A stretch of DNA of 64,000 nt from Salinilacustrithrix flava (GCF_041228405.1 NZ_CP133888.1:1426001-1490000); one strand, 5' to 3'; positions 15,666 to 24,148 are shown, counted from the first letter of the stretch. Notes: generated by a model from the sequence alone, not told the origin. A program made the numbers and translations.

Positions 15666-16870
15666 CGGCCGAGCTCCTCGATGCGGTCGAGCGTGTCGTC
15701 CAGGGAGGCGGGTGCGCCGGAGCCGGCGTCGGCGGCCGGGTCGGCGTCGTCGCCACCGTCGAGGGAGACCGTGAGCAGCAGGAGCAGGAGGAGGATGGCG
15801 GCGACGAGACCGATGATGACCTCGGGACGTCGGCCGTGCCGGTCGAGGAAGCTCCGGATGCCCTCCAGGGGCCCGGGGCCCGGGTCGGCAGGAGCGTCGG
15901 CGGTGGGGACGGCCGAGGCGGGGACGGCGACGGTGCGCTCGGCGAGGTCGTGCTGGGCGGTGTCGGCCCGAGCGGCGTCGGGGGTGACGTCGGGCCGGGC
16001 TGGCGCCGCCCCGGGCAGCACGGAGGTGGCGTCCAGGCTCACGGTGGGGTCGGCGGTGAGGGGGGCGCCGGAGCGGATGGCGGCGAGCATGGCGTTGGCG
16101 TCCTCGGGCCGTGCTGCCGGATCGGGCGACAACGCCTGCTCCAGTACGGCTCGCAGGCGCTCGGGGACGGAGTCCGGGAGCGGCGGTGCGTCGGCGGTGC
16201 GGAGCGCGGCGATGGACTCCACCGGCTGGCCGCGGCGGAAGGGCTGGACCCCGTTGGCGGCCTCGTGGATCACGACGGCGGCGGAGAACACGTCGGAGCG
16301 GGTCGAGCCCCGCGCCCCGTCCAGTCGCTCGGGGGCCACGTAGACGAGCGTGCCCATGATGTCGGTCTCGGTGGACTGGTCGTCGTCGAGGCTGGCCAGG
16401 CCGAAGTCGGTGACCCGGAAGCCGTCGTGGCCCGAGAGGACGTTGGCCGGCTTCACGTCCCGGTGCAGCACGCTGCAGCGGTGGGCAGCGGCGAGGGCGC
16501 CGAGGAGGTCGTCGACGAGGCGCTCGAGGCGGTCGGGGGGGAGGGGCCCCTCGCGCAGCTCCTCGGCCAGGGTGCGGCCCTCGTGGTACTCGAGCACCAG
16601 GTAGGGGTTGCCGTCGGCCGTGCGGTCGAGGTCGAGGACGGTGACGACCCGGGGATCGGTGATCCGGGCGGCGGCCCGGGCTTCGCGCTCGAGCTGCATG
16701 GTCGCCGACGGCGGCAGGTCGTCGCGCAGGACCTTCAGCGCAACCGTGCGGCCGAGGCGGATGTCGTAGGCCTCCCAGACCGTGCCCATGCCCCCCGAGC
16801 CGAGGACGGAGCGCAGCTCGTAGCGGTCGGCGACGGTCGGCTCGGCCAGGTCGGTGCGCACGAGGGGCAC
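15662..16870 (-). CDS. Membrane Ser/Thr protein kinase (PknB-type domain, no PASTA)
   Basis: 402 residues from a GTG at 16870; another GTG at 16861 is possible. The Hanks-type kinase domain has GSGGMGTVWEA, the Lys in VALKV, HRDVKPANVL at about 135, VTDFGLA and APERL. After an Ala/Pro/Thr-rich linker there is one membrane helix at about residues 348-368 and only a short outside tail. It is thus a different kinase from the PASTA kinase at 41965. Its stop overlaps the start of a lipoprotein gene, which may supply the sensor the kinase lacks. Divergent from the ThrH phosphatase gene. Confidence 0.92.
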   Translation of the reverse strand: MPLVRTDLAEPTVADRYELRSVLGSGGMGTVWEAYDIRLGRTVALKVLRDDLPPSATMQLEREARAAARITDPRVVTVLDLDRTADGNPYLVLEYHEGRTLAEELREGPLPPDRLERLVDDLLGALAAAHRCSVLHRDVKPANVLSGHDGFRVTDFGLASLDDDQSTETDIMGTLVYVAPERLDGARGSTRSDVFSAAVVIHEAANGVQPFRRGQPVESIAALRTADAPPLPDSVPERLRAVLEQALSPDPAARPEDANAMLAAIRSGAPLTADPTVSLDATSVLPGAAPARPDVTPDAARADTAQHDLAERTVAVPASAVPTADAPADPGPGPLEGIRSFLDRHGRRPEVIIGLVAAILLLLLLLTVSLDGGDDADPAADAGSGAPASLDDTLDRIEELGR

Positions 16871-16940
16871 GGCAGGGAAGTCGGCTCCGCCGGGGGTCAC
16901 CTGCGGGAGATACCCCGGGCACGGGCGGTCCAGACCACCG

Positions 16941-17567
16941 ATGGCAGACTCGGCGGCCGTGGCAGACCGGCAGACCATCGTCACCCTCGACCTCGAGGGC
17001 GTGCTCGTACCAGAGATCTGGGTCGCCGTGGCCGACCGCACCGGCATCGACGCGCTTCGCCGCACCACCCGGGACGAGCCCGACTACGACGTGCTGATGC
17101 GGTACCGCCTCGACGTCCTCGACGAGCACGGGCTGACGATGTCGCTGGTGCAGGACGTGATCGCCGGCCTCGAGCCGCTGCCCGGAGCGAAGGCGTTCCT
17201 GGACGAGCTGCGGGCGCGGACCCAGGTGATCATCCTCTCCGACACCTTCGAGCAGTTCGCCGCCCCGCTCATGCGCCAGCTCGGCATGCCCACCGTGTTC
17301 TGCCACCGCCTCGTGGTGGAGGACGACCGCATCGTCGACTACCGGCTGCGCCAGCCCGACCAGAAGCAGTGCTCGGTGAAGGCGTTCCAGTCGCTCGAGT
17401 ACAAGGTGATCGCCGCCGGCGACTCCTACAACGACACCACCATGCTCGGCGCCGCCGACGCCGGCTTCCTGTTCCGGGCCCCGGAGAACGTGATCGCCGA
17501 GTTCCCGCAGTTCCGGGCGATGACCGGCTACGACGAGCTGCTCGACGCCCTCACGGCCGAGCTGTAG
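16941..17567 (+). CDS. thrH: ThrH-type phosphoserine phosphatase / homoserine phosphotransferase
   Basis: 208 residues from ATG 16941 (GTG at 16959 also possible). It is a HAD enzyme very close to Pseudomonas ThrH along its whole length: LDLEGVLVPEIW near the start with the variant DLEGV nucleophile motif, ILSDTFEQF, RQLGMPT, and AAGDSYNDTTML. Known ThrH dephosphorylates phosphoserine and can move phosphate to homoserine. Serine or threonine synthesis in the cytosol is the likely role. Its 3' end overlaps the convergent ferrochelatase gene by 17 bases. Confidence 0.9.
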   Translation: MADSAAVADRQTIVTLDLEGVLVPEIWVAVADRTGIDALRRTTRDEPDYDVLMRYRLDVLDEHGLTMSLVQDVIAGLEPLPGAKAFLDELRARTQVIILSDTFEQFAAPLMRQLGMPTVFCHRLVVEDDRIVDYRLRQPDQKQCSVKAFQSLEYKVIAAGDSYNDTTMLGAADAGFLFRAPENVIAEFPQFRAMTGYDELLDALTAEL

Positions 17568-18636
17568 CCGGCCGACCCGCCGGCCGCGGCGGCGCCGGGC
17601 AGCAGCCCGGACGGCACGGGTTCACCCGCGGCCCGAGCGCACCGAGCGCGGCGGGCAAGCGTCCGATGAGGTGCTCCTCGAGCACGTCGACCAGACCGCG
17701 CACGAACAGCGGGTGGGTGCCCACCGTGCCGGCCCGGACCATCGTCATCCCGAGCGCCTCGGCTGCTTCCGCGGCCTGGGTGTCGAGGTCGTACACGACC
17801 TCCATGTGGTCGGAGGTGAACCCGATCGGCACGACGATCACGACGTCCTCACCCCGCTCGTGCAGGGCGGTGAGGTGATCGACGATGTCGGGCTCGAGCC
17901 ACGGCACCTGGGGAGGGCCGGAGCGGGACTGGTACACGAGGTCCCAGCCGCGGTCGTCGTCGGCCCCGGCCGCAGCGGCGCCGGTGCGAGGCACCGCCAC
18001 GCGCTCGACGATCATCGTGGCCTCATCGAGCAGCTGGGCCTGGTAGTCCGAGGTCTCTGCCATCGACAGCGGCACCGAGTGGGCGGTGAACACGAGTCGG
18101 GCCCGGTTGCGGTCGCCCGCCGGCAGCGCCTCGAGGGCGGCGTGGACCCGCTCGACCATCGCCAGCACGAAGCCGGGGTGGTTCCAGTACGGGCGCACCT
18201 TCTCCACCGACGGGGGATCCCCGCCGGCGTCGCGAACCGCAGCGACCGCCCGGTCGATGTCGTCGTGGTACTGCCGGCAGGCGGAGTAGGAGGAGTACGC
18301 GGACGTGCTCACGGCCAGCACCCGCCGGTGGCCGGCCGCGGTGATCTCGCCCAGCACGTCCTCGACGAAGGGGGCCCAGTTGCGGTTGCCCCAGTGCAGC
18401 GGCAGGTCGTGGCCGCGCCGGTCGAGCTCGGCCCGCAGCGCCTCGAGCAGGGCCTTGTTCTGGTCGTTGATCGGGCTGCGGCCACCGAAGCGCAGGTACT
18501 GCTCGGCCACCTCCTCCAACCGCTCGCGGGGGACGCCGCGGCCGCGGGTGACGTTCTCGAGGAACGGGACCACGTCGTCGGGGCCCTCGGGCCCGCCGAA
18601 GCTGAGCAGCAGGATCGCATCGAAGGCCGGTGTCAT
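17551..18636 (-). CDS. hemH: Ferrochelatase (coproporphyrin-type) with [2Fe-2S] cysteines
   Basis: 361 residues. LLLSFGGPEGPDDVVPFLENV at the start (first part shown), RFGGRSPIN, the metal-site His in FTAHSVP, and the DHMEVVYDLD segment are diagnostic. SSYSACRQYHDDI carries the cysteine that in M. tuberculosis is one of four [2Fe-2S] ligands, and a CRPGCC end near residue 340 supplies the others. Actinobacterial enzymes insert iron into coproporphyrin III late in haem synthesis. No other haem gene is adjacent. Confidence 0.93.
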   Translation of the reverse strand: MTPAFDAILLLSFGGPEGPDDVVPFLENVTRGRGVPRERLEEVAEQYLRFGGRSPINDQNKALLEALRAELDRRGHDLPLHWGNRNWAPFVEDVLGEITAAGHRRVLAVSTSAYSSYSACRQYHDDIDRAVAAVRDAGGDPPSVEKVRPYWNHPGFVLAMVERVHAALEALPAGDRNRARLVFTAHSVPLSMAETSDYQAQLLDEATMIVERVAVPRTGAAAAGADDDRGWDLVYQSRSGPPQVPWLEPDIVDHLTALHERGEDVVIVVPIGFTSDHMEVVYDLDTQAAEAAEALGMTMVRAGTVGTHPLFVRGLVDVLEEHLIGRLPAALGALGPRVNPCRPGCCPAPPRPAGRPATARP

Positions 18637-18704
18637 CGCATGCGTGTCTACCCGGTCCGGACGGCGGTTGGGCCCGCGAGCGCGGGCCCGGTCAGGCTGA
18701 CCCG

Positions 18705-19298
18705 ATGGAGCTTCTCCTGATCCGCCACGCGCTGCCCATCCGGGTGGAGGGCGCAGCCGGTCCGGCCGACCCGCCGCTGTCCGACGTCGGCCACCGCCAG
18801 TCCGCGTCGTTGGTGCGCTGGCTCGAGCCGGAACCCCTCGATGCGCTGGTCGTCAGCCCGATGGCCCGGGCCCGGGAGACCGCAGCACCGCTGTCCACCC
18901 ACCGCGGGCTGGACGCAGTGGTGCACGAGGGCGTCGCCGAGTTCGACAAGGACGCCGACTCCTACGTGCCGATGGAGGAGCTGAAGGCGGCCGGTGACCC
19001 GCGCTGGCAGGAGATCGTCGACGGGGGCTACTTCGGCGACGGCGACCTCACGCCCGAGCAGTTCCAGTCGACCGTGGTGACCGCGGTCGAGGAGATCATC
19101 GCCGCCAACGCCGGCGGCACGGCTGCGATCGTGTGCCACGGCGGCGTGATCAACGCCTACGTCGCCCATGTGCTCGGCATCGACGACCTGCTGTTCTTCG
19201 AGCCCGGCTACACCAGCATCAACCGGATCCGCGCCTCCCGGCGGGGCCACCGCATGGTCGTGAGCCTGAACGAGGTCGCCCACCTCCGCGACGTGTAG
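18705..19298 (+). CDS. Histidine phosphatase family protein (phosphoglycerate mutase-like)
   Basis: 197 residues from the ATG at 18705. The catalytic histidine is in the N-terminal LLLIRHALP (RHG-type motif with Ala in place of Gly), with LVVSPMARARETA and the second His in AIVCHGGVINAY. This superfamily uses a phosphohistidine intermediate; members range from mutases to broad phosphatases. The substrate cannot be told. It is divergent from ferrochelatase across a 68-base gap. Confidence 0.88.
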   Translation: MELLLIRHALPIRVEGAAGPADPPLSDVGHRQSASLVRWLEPEPLDALVVSPMARARETAAPLSTHRGLDAVVHEGVAEFDKDADSYVPMEELKAAGDPRWQEIVDGGYFGDGDLTPEQFQSTVVTAVEEIIAANAGGTAAIVCHGGVINAYVAHVLGIDDLLFFEPGYTSINRIRASRRGHRMVVSLNEVAHLRDV

Positions 19299-19302
19299 AT
19301 CC

Positions 19303-19316
19303 TGACCCGCGGGTCA
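19303..19316. promoter_or_regulatory. Perfect 14-bp palindrome TGACCCGCGGGTCA
   Basis: Lies 39 bases before the serine hydrolase ATG. Size and symmetry fit a dimeric repressor operator (TetR/GntR type), but no regulator gene is adjacent. Confidence 0.4.
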
Positions 19317-19355
19317 AGTACGCGCCTACGGTGTGGCGACCGCACGATCAGGGGG

Positions 19356-20570
19356 ATGCACATGAAGGTCGACGCCGACGCCGCCGGACTGGACGCCACG
19401 CGCCTGGGCCGGATCGCCGAGCACCTGGAGCAGCGCTACCTGGGGCCGGGCAAGATCGCCGGCGCGCAGGTGGCCGTGCTGCGCCACGGGGAGCTCGGCT
19501 ACTTCGAGTCCTTCGGCCAGCGCGACCGGGAGCGGGACCAGCCGGTCACCGAGGACACGATCTGGCGCTGGTACTCGATGACCAAGCCGATCACCGGCGT
19601 CGCGCTGATGACCCTCTACGAGCGGGGCATGTTCCAGCTCGACGACCCGGTGCACCGCTGGATCCCCGAGTGGCGGGACATGCAGGTGCGCGAGCCCGAC
19701 CCGGACGGGGGCTCCCGCATCGTCCCCGCCCACCGGCCGCCGACGGTGCGCGACGTGCTCACCCACACGTCCGGCATCGGCTACGGCCCGGAGAACCGGG
19801 ACCTGGACCTCGTGACCGACCGGGGCTTCCTCGGCGAGCACGACCTCGAGTCCCTCGGCGCTGCCATCGGCGGATGGCCGCTGCGCTTCCAGCCGGGTAC
19901 CAAGTGGCTGTACTCGTTCGGCATGGACGTGGCGGCCCGCCTCGTCGAGGTCATGTCGGGCATGCGCTTCGACGAGTACCTGCGCACCGAGCTGTTCGAG
20001 CCGCTCGGCATGGCCGACACCGGGTTCTTCGTGCCCGAGGACGACCTGGGCCGCTTCGCCGCCTGCTACGGGCGCAACAGCCGCAAGGAGCTGGTGCTGG
20101 TCGACGATCCGGAGCGCAGCTCCTACCGGCGGGAGCCCAAGCTGCTCAACGGTGGGGGCGGGCTCGTCGGCACCACCGGCGACTACCTGCGGTTCGTGGC
20201 CATGCTGGCCAACGGTGGCGAGCTCGACGGCCGCCGGGTGATCTCGCGCAAGACCCTCGAGCTCATGGGCAGCAACCACCTGCCCGGCGACGGCGACATG
20301 GCGGACCTCGCCCTGCCGATGGGGTACGGGGAGGTCGGGTTCTCGGGTGCGGGGTTCGGGTTGACCATGGCGGTGTCCAAGGGCCCGGCCGCCACCGGCG
20401 TGGTGGGTTCGGCGGGCGAGATGATGTGGGGCGGGGCGGCGTCGACCACGTTCTGGGTGGACCGGGCCGAGGAGCTGGCGGTGGTCTTCATGACCCAGCT
20501 GCTCCCGTCGGGGACGTTCGACTTCCGAGGCCAGCTCAAGGCCCTGGTGTACGGGGCGCTCGCGGACTGA
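19356..20570 (+). CDS. Serine hydrolase, class C beta-lactamase/esterase family
   Basis: 404 residues from an ATG near 19356. The SxxK motif SMTK is at about residue 75 (WYSMTKPITGVAL), the Tyr motif is YSF at about 188 in place of YxN, and GGGGLVGTTGDYLRF near 268 is the conserved C-terminal feature. There is no signal peptide, so it is probably a cytosolic esterase such as the EstB type rather than a secreted beta-lactamase. A strong hairpin terminator follows. Confidence 0.9.
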   Translation: MHMKVDADAAGLDATRLGRIAEHLEQRYLGPGKIAGAQVAVLRHGELGYFESFGQRDRERDQPVTEDTIWRWYSMTKPITGVALMTLYERGMFQLDDPVHRWIPEWRDMQVREPDPDGGSRIVPAHRPPTVRDVLTHTSGIGYGPENRDLDLVTDRGFLGEHDLESLGAAIGGWPLRFQPGTKWLYSFGMDVAARLVEVMSGMRFDEYLRTELFEPLGMADTGFFVPEDDLGRFAACYGRNSRKELVLVDDPERSSYRREPKLLNGGGGLVGTTGDYLRFVAMLANGGELDGRRVISRKTLELMGSNHLPGDGDMADLALPMGYGEVGFSGAGFGLTMAVSKGPAATGVVGSAGEMMWGGAASTTFWVDRAEELAVVFMTQLLPSGTFDFRGQLKALVYGALAD

Positions 20571-20579
20571 GCGCTGGTG

Positions 20580-20607
20580 GGGAGGCCGGAGCGTGCTCCG
20601 GCCTCCC
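20580..20607. terminator. Bidirectional hairpin terminator
   Basis: Perfect 13-bp arms, GGGAGGCCGGAGC and its complement, with a 2-base loop (GT), between the convergent serine hydrolase and cupredoxin-like lipoprotein genes. Confidence 0.85.
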
Positions 20608-20613
20608 GGTGGA

Positions 20614-21198
20614 TCAGCTGACGGTCAGCTCGGCGAACATGCCCTGGCTGACGTGGGGCGGGGCGTCGCTCTCCGGCGGGCCGGCGGCGTCGAGCACGGC
20701 GTCATCGGCGCCGACGGGCAGGAAGCAGACGATGGCGTAGCGACCGGGCTCGGTCAGCGTGCCGTCGCCGACGACCGCGCCGGGCGTGTCGGTGGTGCCG
20801 GTCTTGGCGAGGATCACGGTGGCGGGCTCGGGCTCGCCACCGAAGACCGCGCCGAGCTCCTCCTCGGGGAGGGCCACGATCTCGGAGACCGGGCGGGTCT
20901 CCTCGTCCGGGATGCGGATGGCGACCACCTCGTGGGGCTCGTCGCCCTCGTTGGTGAGGGACAGCTTCGTGCCGGCCTCGACCGACTCGGGGACGCCCTC
21001 GAAGGCCCAATCGACGGCGGTGATCTCCACGATCTCGCCCTCGGTGGAGGTCTCCGTGTCGACCGCCTCGGTGGTGGTGGTCTCGTCGGCCGTGGCGGTG
21101 TCGTCATCGTCGCCGCAGGCGGCGAGGCCGAGGGCCAGGAGGCACGCGGCGACCGCGACGGCCCGCCGGCGGGTGGTGGTGGTGTTGTTCTGGGGCAT
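20614..21198 (-). CDS. Cupredoxin-like lipoprotein
   Basis: 194 residues. The lipobox LGLAACGDDDD gives a lipid anchor at about Cys27, then an acidic Thr-rich linker. The domain has the order expected of a type I copper protein: His in GDEPHEVV, Cys in YAIVCFLPVG, then His and Met in PPHVSQGM. All four ligand types are present, so it may bind copper on the outer face of the membrane; electron transfer or copper storage are both possible. It stands alone between two terminating or unrelated genes. Confidence 0.75.
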   Translation of the reverse strand: MPQNNTTTTRRRAVAVAACLLALGLAACGDDDDTATADETTTTEAVDTETSTEGEIVEITAVDWAFEGVPESVEAGTKLSLTNEGDEPHEVVAIRIPDEETRPVSEIVALPEEELGAVFGGEPEPATVILAKTGTTDTPGAVVGDGTLTEPGRYAIVCFLPVGADDAVLDAAGPPESDAPPHVSQGMFAELTVS

Positions 21199-21255
21199 GT
21201 CGTCACCGTGCCGCCGACCGCTTGGAGGAGGCGTGGAGACCGCTGGAAGCCCGGT

Positions 21256-21768
21256 TCAGGGCTGCGGTCGTGCGAGCCGGGGCGCCAGCTCGGAGACGAG
21301 CTCGTCGATCTCGCGGGCGCACGCCGCGAACACGTCGGCCTCGCTGCCGCCGGGGTCGACGACCTCCTCCCACGGTTCGAGGTCCACGGCGTGGGGCCGC
21401 AGCGCGGCCACCTGCTCGGTCAGGGTCGGTGCCGGCGGCAGGTGCTCGACCAGCCGGCGCAGCGTGACCGTCCGGGGCGCCGCGGGCTGGTGGGTGCGCC
21501 GGACCCACTCCACGTGCTCCGGGGCCAGCGCCATCACCAGGGTGGCCGCGTCCAGGTCCGGCGGGTGCACCTGGCGGCTGGCGTGCCGGGGGATCGTCAG
21601 CCCGACGCCCTCGATCGCGGCCCGCGTGCGGATGCTCATCGGCTGGCCGTCGACCACGAAGGTCCCGCCCGTGGCGACGCGCAGGTCGGGTCGCCGCGCC
21701 GAGAGCGACGTGGCCGCCATCACCGAGCGCGCGGCGTTCCCGGTGCAGAGGATGAGGACGTCGACCAC
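21256..21768 (-). CDS. Low-molecular-weight protein-tyrosine phosphatase family
   Basis: 170 residues. The P-loop CTGNAARS (CX5R, C8-R14) sits at the N-terminus as usual, and the general-acid region DPGG is near residue 140. LMW-PTPs dephosphorylate tyrosine or, in the ArsC branch, reduce arsenate. The absence of extra ArsC cysteines near the C-terminus favours the phosphatase role. The kinases elsewhere in the window are Ser/Thr type, so a partner tyrosine kinase is not visible. Confidence 0.85.
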   Translation of the reverse strand: MVDVLILCTGNAARSVMAATSLSARRPDLRVATGGTFVVDGQPMSIRTRAAIEGVGLTIPRHASRQVHPPDLDAATLVMALAPEHVEWVRRTHQPAAPRTVTLRRLVEHLPPAPTLTEQVAALRPHAVDLEPWEEVVDPGGSEADVFAACAREIDELVSELAPRLARPQP

Positions 21769-21814
21769 GGGAGGAGTCTGCCCACCTCCCGCAGCCCGCT
21801 CCCAGCCGGCGACC

Positions 21815-21862
21815 GTTCCGCCACCGCTGCCAGAACCAGGGAACTGGCAGCAGCCACGGAAC
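21815..21862. repeat. CTGGCAG-family palindrome (element C)
   Basis: Nested inverted repeat: GTTCCG (21815) with CGGAAC (21857), and GCTGCCAG (21826) with CTGGCAGC (21844). The arm order is reversed relative to elements A and B. It lies in a divergent promoter gap, so it is not a terminator here. Confidence 0.65.
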
Positions 21863-21887
21863 GCGCCGGGTGTGCGAGCCTTCGGTC

Positions 21888-22562
21888 ATGACGCAGCTGC
21901 TCCCCCTGTCCGCCGACGAGGTCCTGGCCACGACCCGCGCCGTTCGCAAGCGCCTCGACTTCGACCGCCCCGTGGAGGACGAGGTCCTGCGCGAGTGCCT
22001 CGAGCTGGCCCTGCAGGCCCCGTCGGGATCCAACGCCCAGTCCTGGCGCTTCGTGGTGGTCACCGACCCCGACAAGAAGCAGGCGCTCGGCGAGCTCTAC
22101 CGCCAGGCCTTCGACATCTACGAGCAGCTCGACGGCATCAACGCCGCCACGATCTACCGGGGCGACGACCCCGAGCGCCTCGATCAGCAGCAGCGGGTCA
22201 TGGGTTCGGCCCGCTACCTCGCCGAGCGCATGGGTGAGGTGCCGGCGATGCTCGTGCCGTGCATGCCCGGGCGCACCGACGCAGCGCCGCCCGTGTCGGC
22301 CGCAGCGGCGTACGGCTCGATCCTGCCGGCGGTGTGGAGCTTCATGCTGGCCGGCCGGGCCCGGGGACTGGGCACGTCGTGGACGACCCTGCACCTGATG
22401 TTCGAGCAGCAGGCGGCCGAGATCCTCGGCATCCCGTTCGAGGCGTGGACCCAGGTCGCGCTGGTCAGCGTGGGCTACACGAAGGGCACGGACTTCAAGC
22501 GGGCCACGCGGGAGCCGCTCGAGACGGCGGTGTCGTTCAACGGCTGGGACTTCGACGACTGA
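21888..22562 (+). CDS. Nitroreductase family protein
   Basis: 224 residues from the ATG at 21888. TTRAVRKRLDFDRPV and ALQAPSGSNAQSWRFVVV are the FMN-binding N-terminal motifs, and the C-terminal GIPFEAWTQVALVSVGYTKG fits the family. These are FMN enzymes that use NAD(P)H to reduce nitro-compounds, quinones or enones. The exact substrate is unknown. A strong hairpin terminator follows. Confidence 0.9.
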   Translation: MTQLLPLSADEVLATTRAVRKRLDFDRPVEDEVLRECLELALQAPSGSNAQSWRFVVVTDPDKKQALGELYRQAFDIYEQLDGINAATIYRGDDPERLDQQQRVMGSARYLAERMGEVPAMLVPCMPGRTDAAPPVSAAAAYGSILPAVWSFMLAGRARGLGTSWTTLHLMFEQQAAEILGIPFEAWTQVALVSVGYTKGTDFKRATREPLETAVSFNGWDFDD

Positions 22563-22588
22563 GCTGAGCGAACCGACCCCGGACGCGA

Positions 22589-22622
22589 CGAGAGCGCCGA
22601 CCCCGAGGGGCCGGCGCTCTCG
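22589..22622. terminator. Bidirectional hairpin terminator
   Basis: 11-bp perfect arms CGAGAGCGCCG (22589-22599) and the complement at 22612-22622, with a further CCCC/GGGG pair in the loop. It separates the convergent nitroreductase and cold-shock genes. No T-tract on either side. Confidence 0.8.
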
Positions 22623-22638
22623 ATCGACGTGCGGTTGC

Positions 22639-22839
22639 TCAGAGAGCGCGAACGTTGTGGGCTTCGTCGCCCTTGCGGCCCGGTCCGATGTCGAACTCGA
22701 CCTGCTGACCTTCGTCGAGGGACTTGAAGCCCTCGCCGGCGATGTTGGAGAAGTGGACGAACACGTCGTCGCCGTCCTCGCGGGAGATGAAGCCGAAGCC
22801 CTTCTCAGCGTTGAAGAACTTCACAGTACCTGTAGCCAA
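22639..22839 (-). CDS. Cold-shock protein, CspA family (TTG start)
   Basis: 66 residues, normal for the family. GTVKFFNAEKGFGFI carries the RNP1 motif (KGFGFI) and DDVFVHFSNI the RNP2 motif (VFVHF). Single-stranded RNA/DNA binding chaperone of the cytosol. Homologues begin MATGTVKFFN; here the codon at that place is TTG (22839), preceded by GAGAAGAGA as a weak ribosome site. The leader upstream is AT-richer than the surroundings, typical of csp mRNAs. Confidence 0.95.
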   Translation of the reverse strand: MATGTVKFFNAEKGFGFISREDGDDVFVHFSNIAGEGFKSLDEGQQVEFDIGPGRKGDEAHNVRAL

Positions 22840-22906
22840 AACAATCTCTTCTCTCAATAACGAAAACCGACCCGTCGGATTTGACGAACCGGCAAGGCCA
22901 AGGGTA
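22840..22906 (-). promoter_or_regulatory. Leader and possible promoter of the cold-shock gene
   Basis: Unusually AT-rich leader for this genome. On the minus strand TACCCT (22906-22901) fits an actinobacterial -10 box (TANNNT), giving a leader of roughly 55 bases. A -35 box is not evident. Confidence 0.4.
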
Positions 22907-22939
22907 GCCGCGACCGGCGCCGGCCGCACCCCCGGATGG

Positions 22940-24148
22940 TCAGCGGGTGAAACCGGCGTGGTGGAGGGTCGCCGTCGTGGTCACCGAGGCGAGCACGTCG
23001 AGGTCGACCTCGACCCCGATCCCCGGGCCCCGCGGCACCCGGATCGTGCCGTCGGGTTCGAGCACCGCCGGCTCGGTGACGACGTCGGTCTCCCAGTAGC
23101 GAGCGGCGGCCGAGATGTCCCCCGGGAGGGTGAAGCCGGGCAGGGCGGCCAGGGCCAGGTTGGGGGCCCGACCGATGCCGGTCTCGAGCATGCCGCCGTG
23201 CCAGACGGGCACGCCGGCCGCGAGGCAGGCGTCGTGCATGCGCTTGCCGGCGAGGTGGCCGCCGACGCGACCCGGCTTGATGTTGATGACGTCGGCGGCG
23301 CCCAGGCGGAGGACGTCGTCGCACACGGCCTCGTCGACGATGGTCTCGTCCAGGCACACCGGGGTCTGCAACGCCTGCACCAGCTCGATGTTGTCGACGA
23401 TGCGCTCCTCGGGGTACGGCTGCTCGATCAGCAGCAGGCCGAACTCGTCCAGGGCGCGCAGCGTGTCGACGTCGCCGGGCCCGTAGGCCGCGTTGGCGTC
23501 CACCTGGAGGCCGAAGTCGTCGCCCAGCTCGGCCCGCAACCGCCGGCACGGCTCCACGTCCCAGCCCGGCTTGATCTTCACCTTGATGCGGGCGTAGCCC
23601 TCGTCGAGGTGCCGGGCGGCGGTGGCGACCAGGTCGTCGATGGTGGGCAGGATCCCGATGGACACGCCGACGGGTACCCGGTCGACGGTGGCGCCGAGGT
23701 GATCGGCCATGCTGCGCCCGGCGGCTCGGAGCTCGGCGTCGAGCACCGCGGCCTCCACGGCGGCCTTGGCCATGCGGTGGCCCCGGACCTCCTCGAGGGC
23801 GCCGGCGACGTCGTCGGCGTGGCGGACCCGGGCCGCGAACAGGCGGGGGAGCAGGTGGTCGACGGTGACGTCCTCGGCGGCTGAGGTGTACTCGCTGGAG
23901 TACAGGGGCTGGGTGCCGGCGACGCACTCGCCCCACCCCTCCACCGGTCCGTCCGGTCCGGTGGCGAGCACGCGGACGAGGAGGATGTCGCGGAAGGTCC
24001 AGGTGCCGAAGCTGGTCTGGAACGGGGTCACCAGCGGCAGCTCGATGCGACGCAGCTCCACCGACCCGATGTCGATGCCCGGGAGATCCGAACTGGCAGT
24101 CGTGGTGTCGCGCGTCGGAGTCGGGCTGGCGGGGTCGGGTCCGGTCAT
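22940..24148 (-). CDS. Enolase-superfamily OSB synthase / N-acylamino-acid racemase
   Basis: 402 residues from an ATG overlapping the GNAT stop (ATGA). The fold motifs of MenC type 2 / NSAR enzymes are clear: the catalytic Lys region RIKVKIKPG, metal ligands in LQVDANAAY, LLIEQPY and CLDETI, and the second Lys in INIKPGRVGG. OSB synthase makes menaquinone precursors; NSAR racemises N-succinyl amino acids, and many enzymes do both. No other men gene is here, and the tight coupling to a GNAT gene favours the amino-acid role. The first ~25 residues include a half copy of an intergenic repeat (24091), so a later start is possible. Confidence 0.88.
   Translation of the reverse strand: MTGPDPASPTPTRDTTTASSDLPGIDIGSVELRRIELPLVTPFQTSFGTWTFRDILLVRVLATGPDGPVEGWGECVAGTQPLYSSEYTSAAEDVTVDHLLPRLFAARVRHADDVAGALEEVRGHRMAKAAVEAAVLDAELRAAGRSMADHLGATVDRVPVGVSIGILPTIDDLVATAARHLDEGYARIKVKIKPGWDVEPCRRLRAELGDDFGLQVDANAAYGPGDVDTLRALDEFGLLLIEQPYPEERIVDNIELVQALQTPVCLDETIVDEAVCDDVLRLGAADVINIKPGRVGGHLAGKRMHDACLAAGVPVWHGGMLETGIGRAPNLALAALPGFTLPGDISAAARYWETDVVTEPAVLEPDGTIRVPRGPGIGVEVDLDVLASVTTTATLHHAGFTR
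24091..24108. repeat. CTGGCAG-family half element (D)
   Basis: AACTGGCAGTCGTGGTGT is identical to the left half of element A (6930-6947). It lies inside the annotated N-terminal coding part of the racemase gene, which is odd for an intergenic repeat. Confidence 0.6.
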
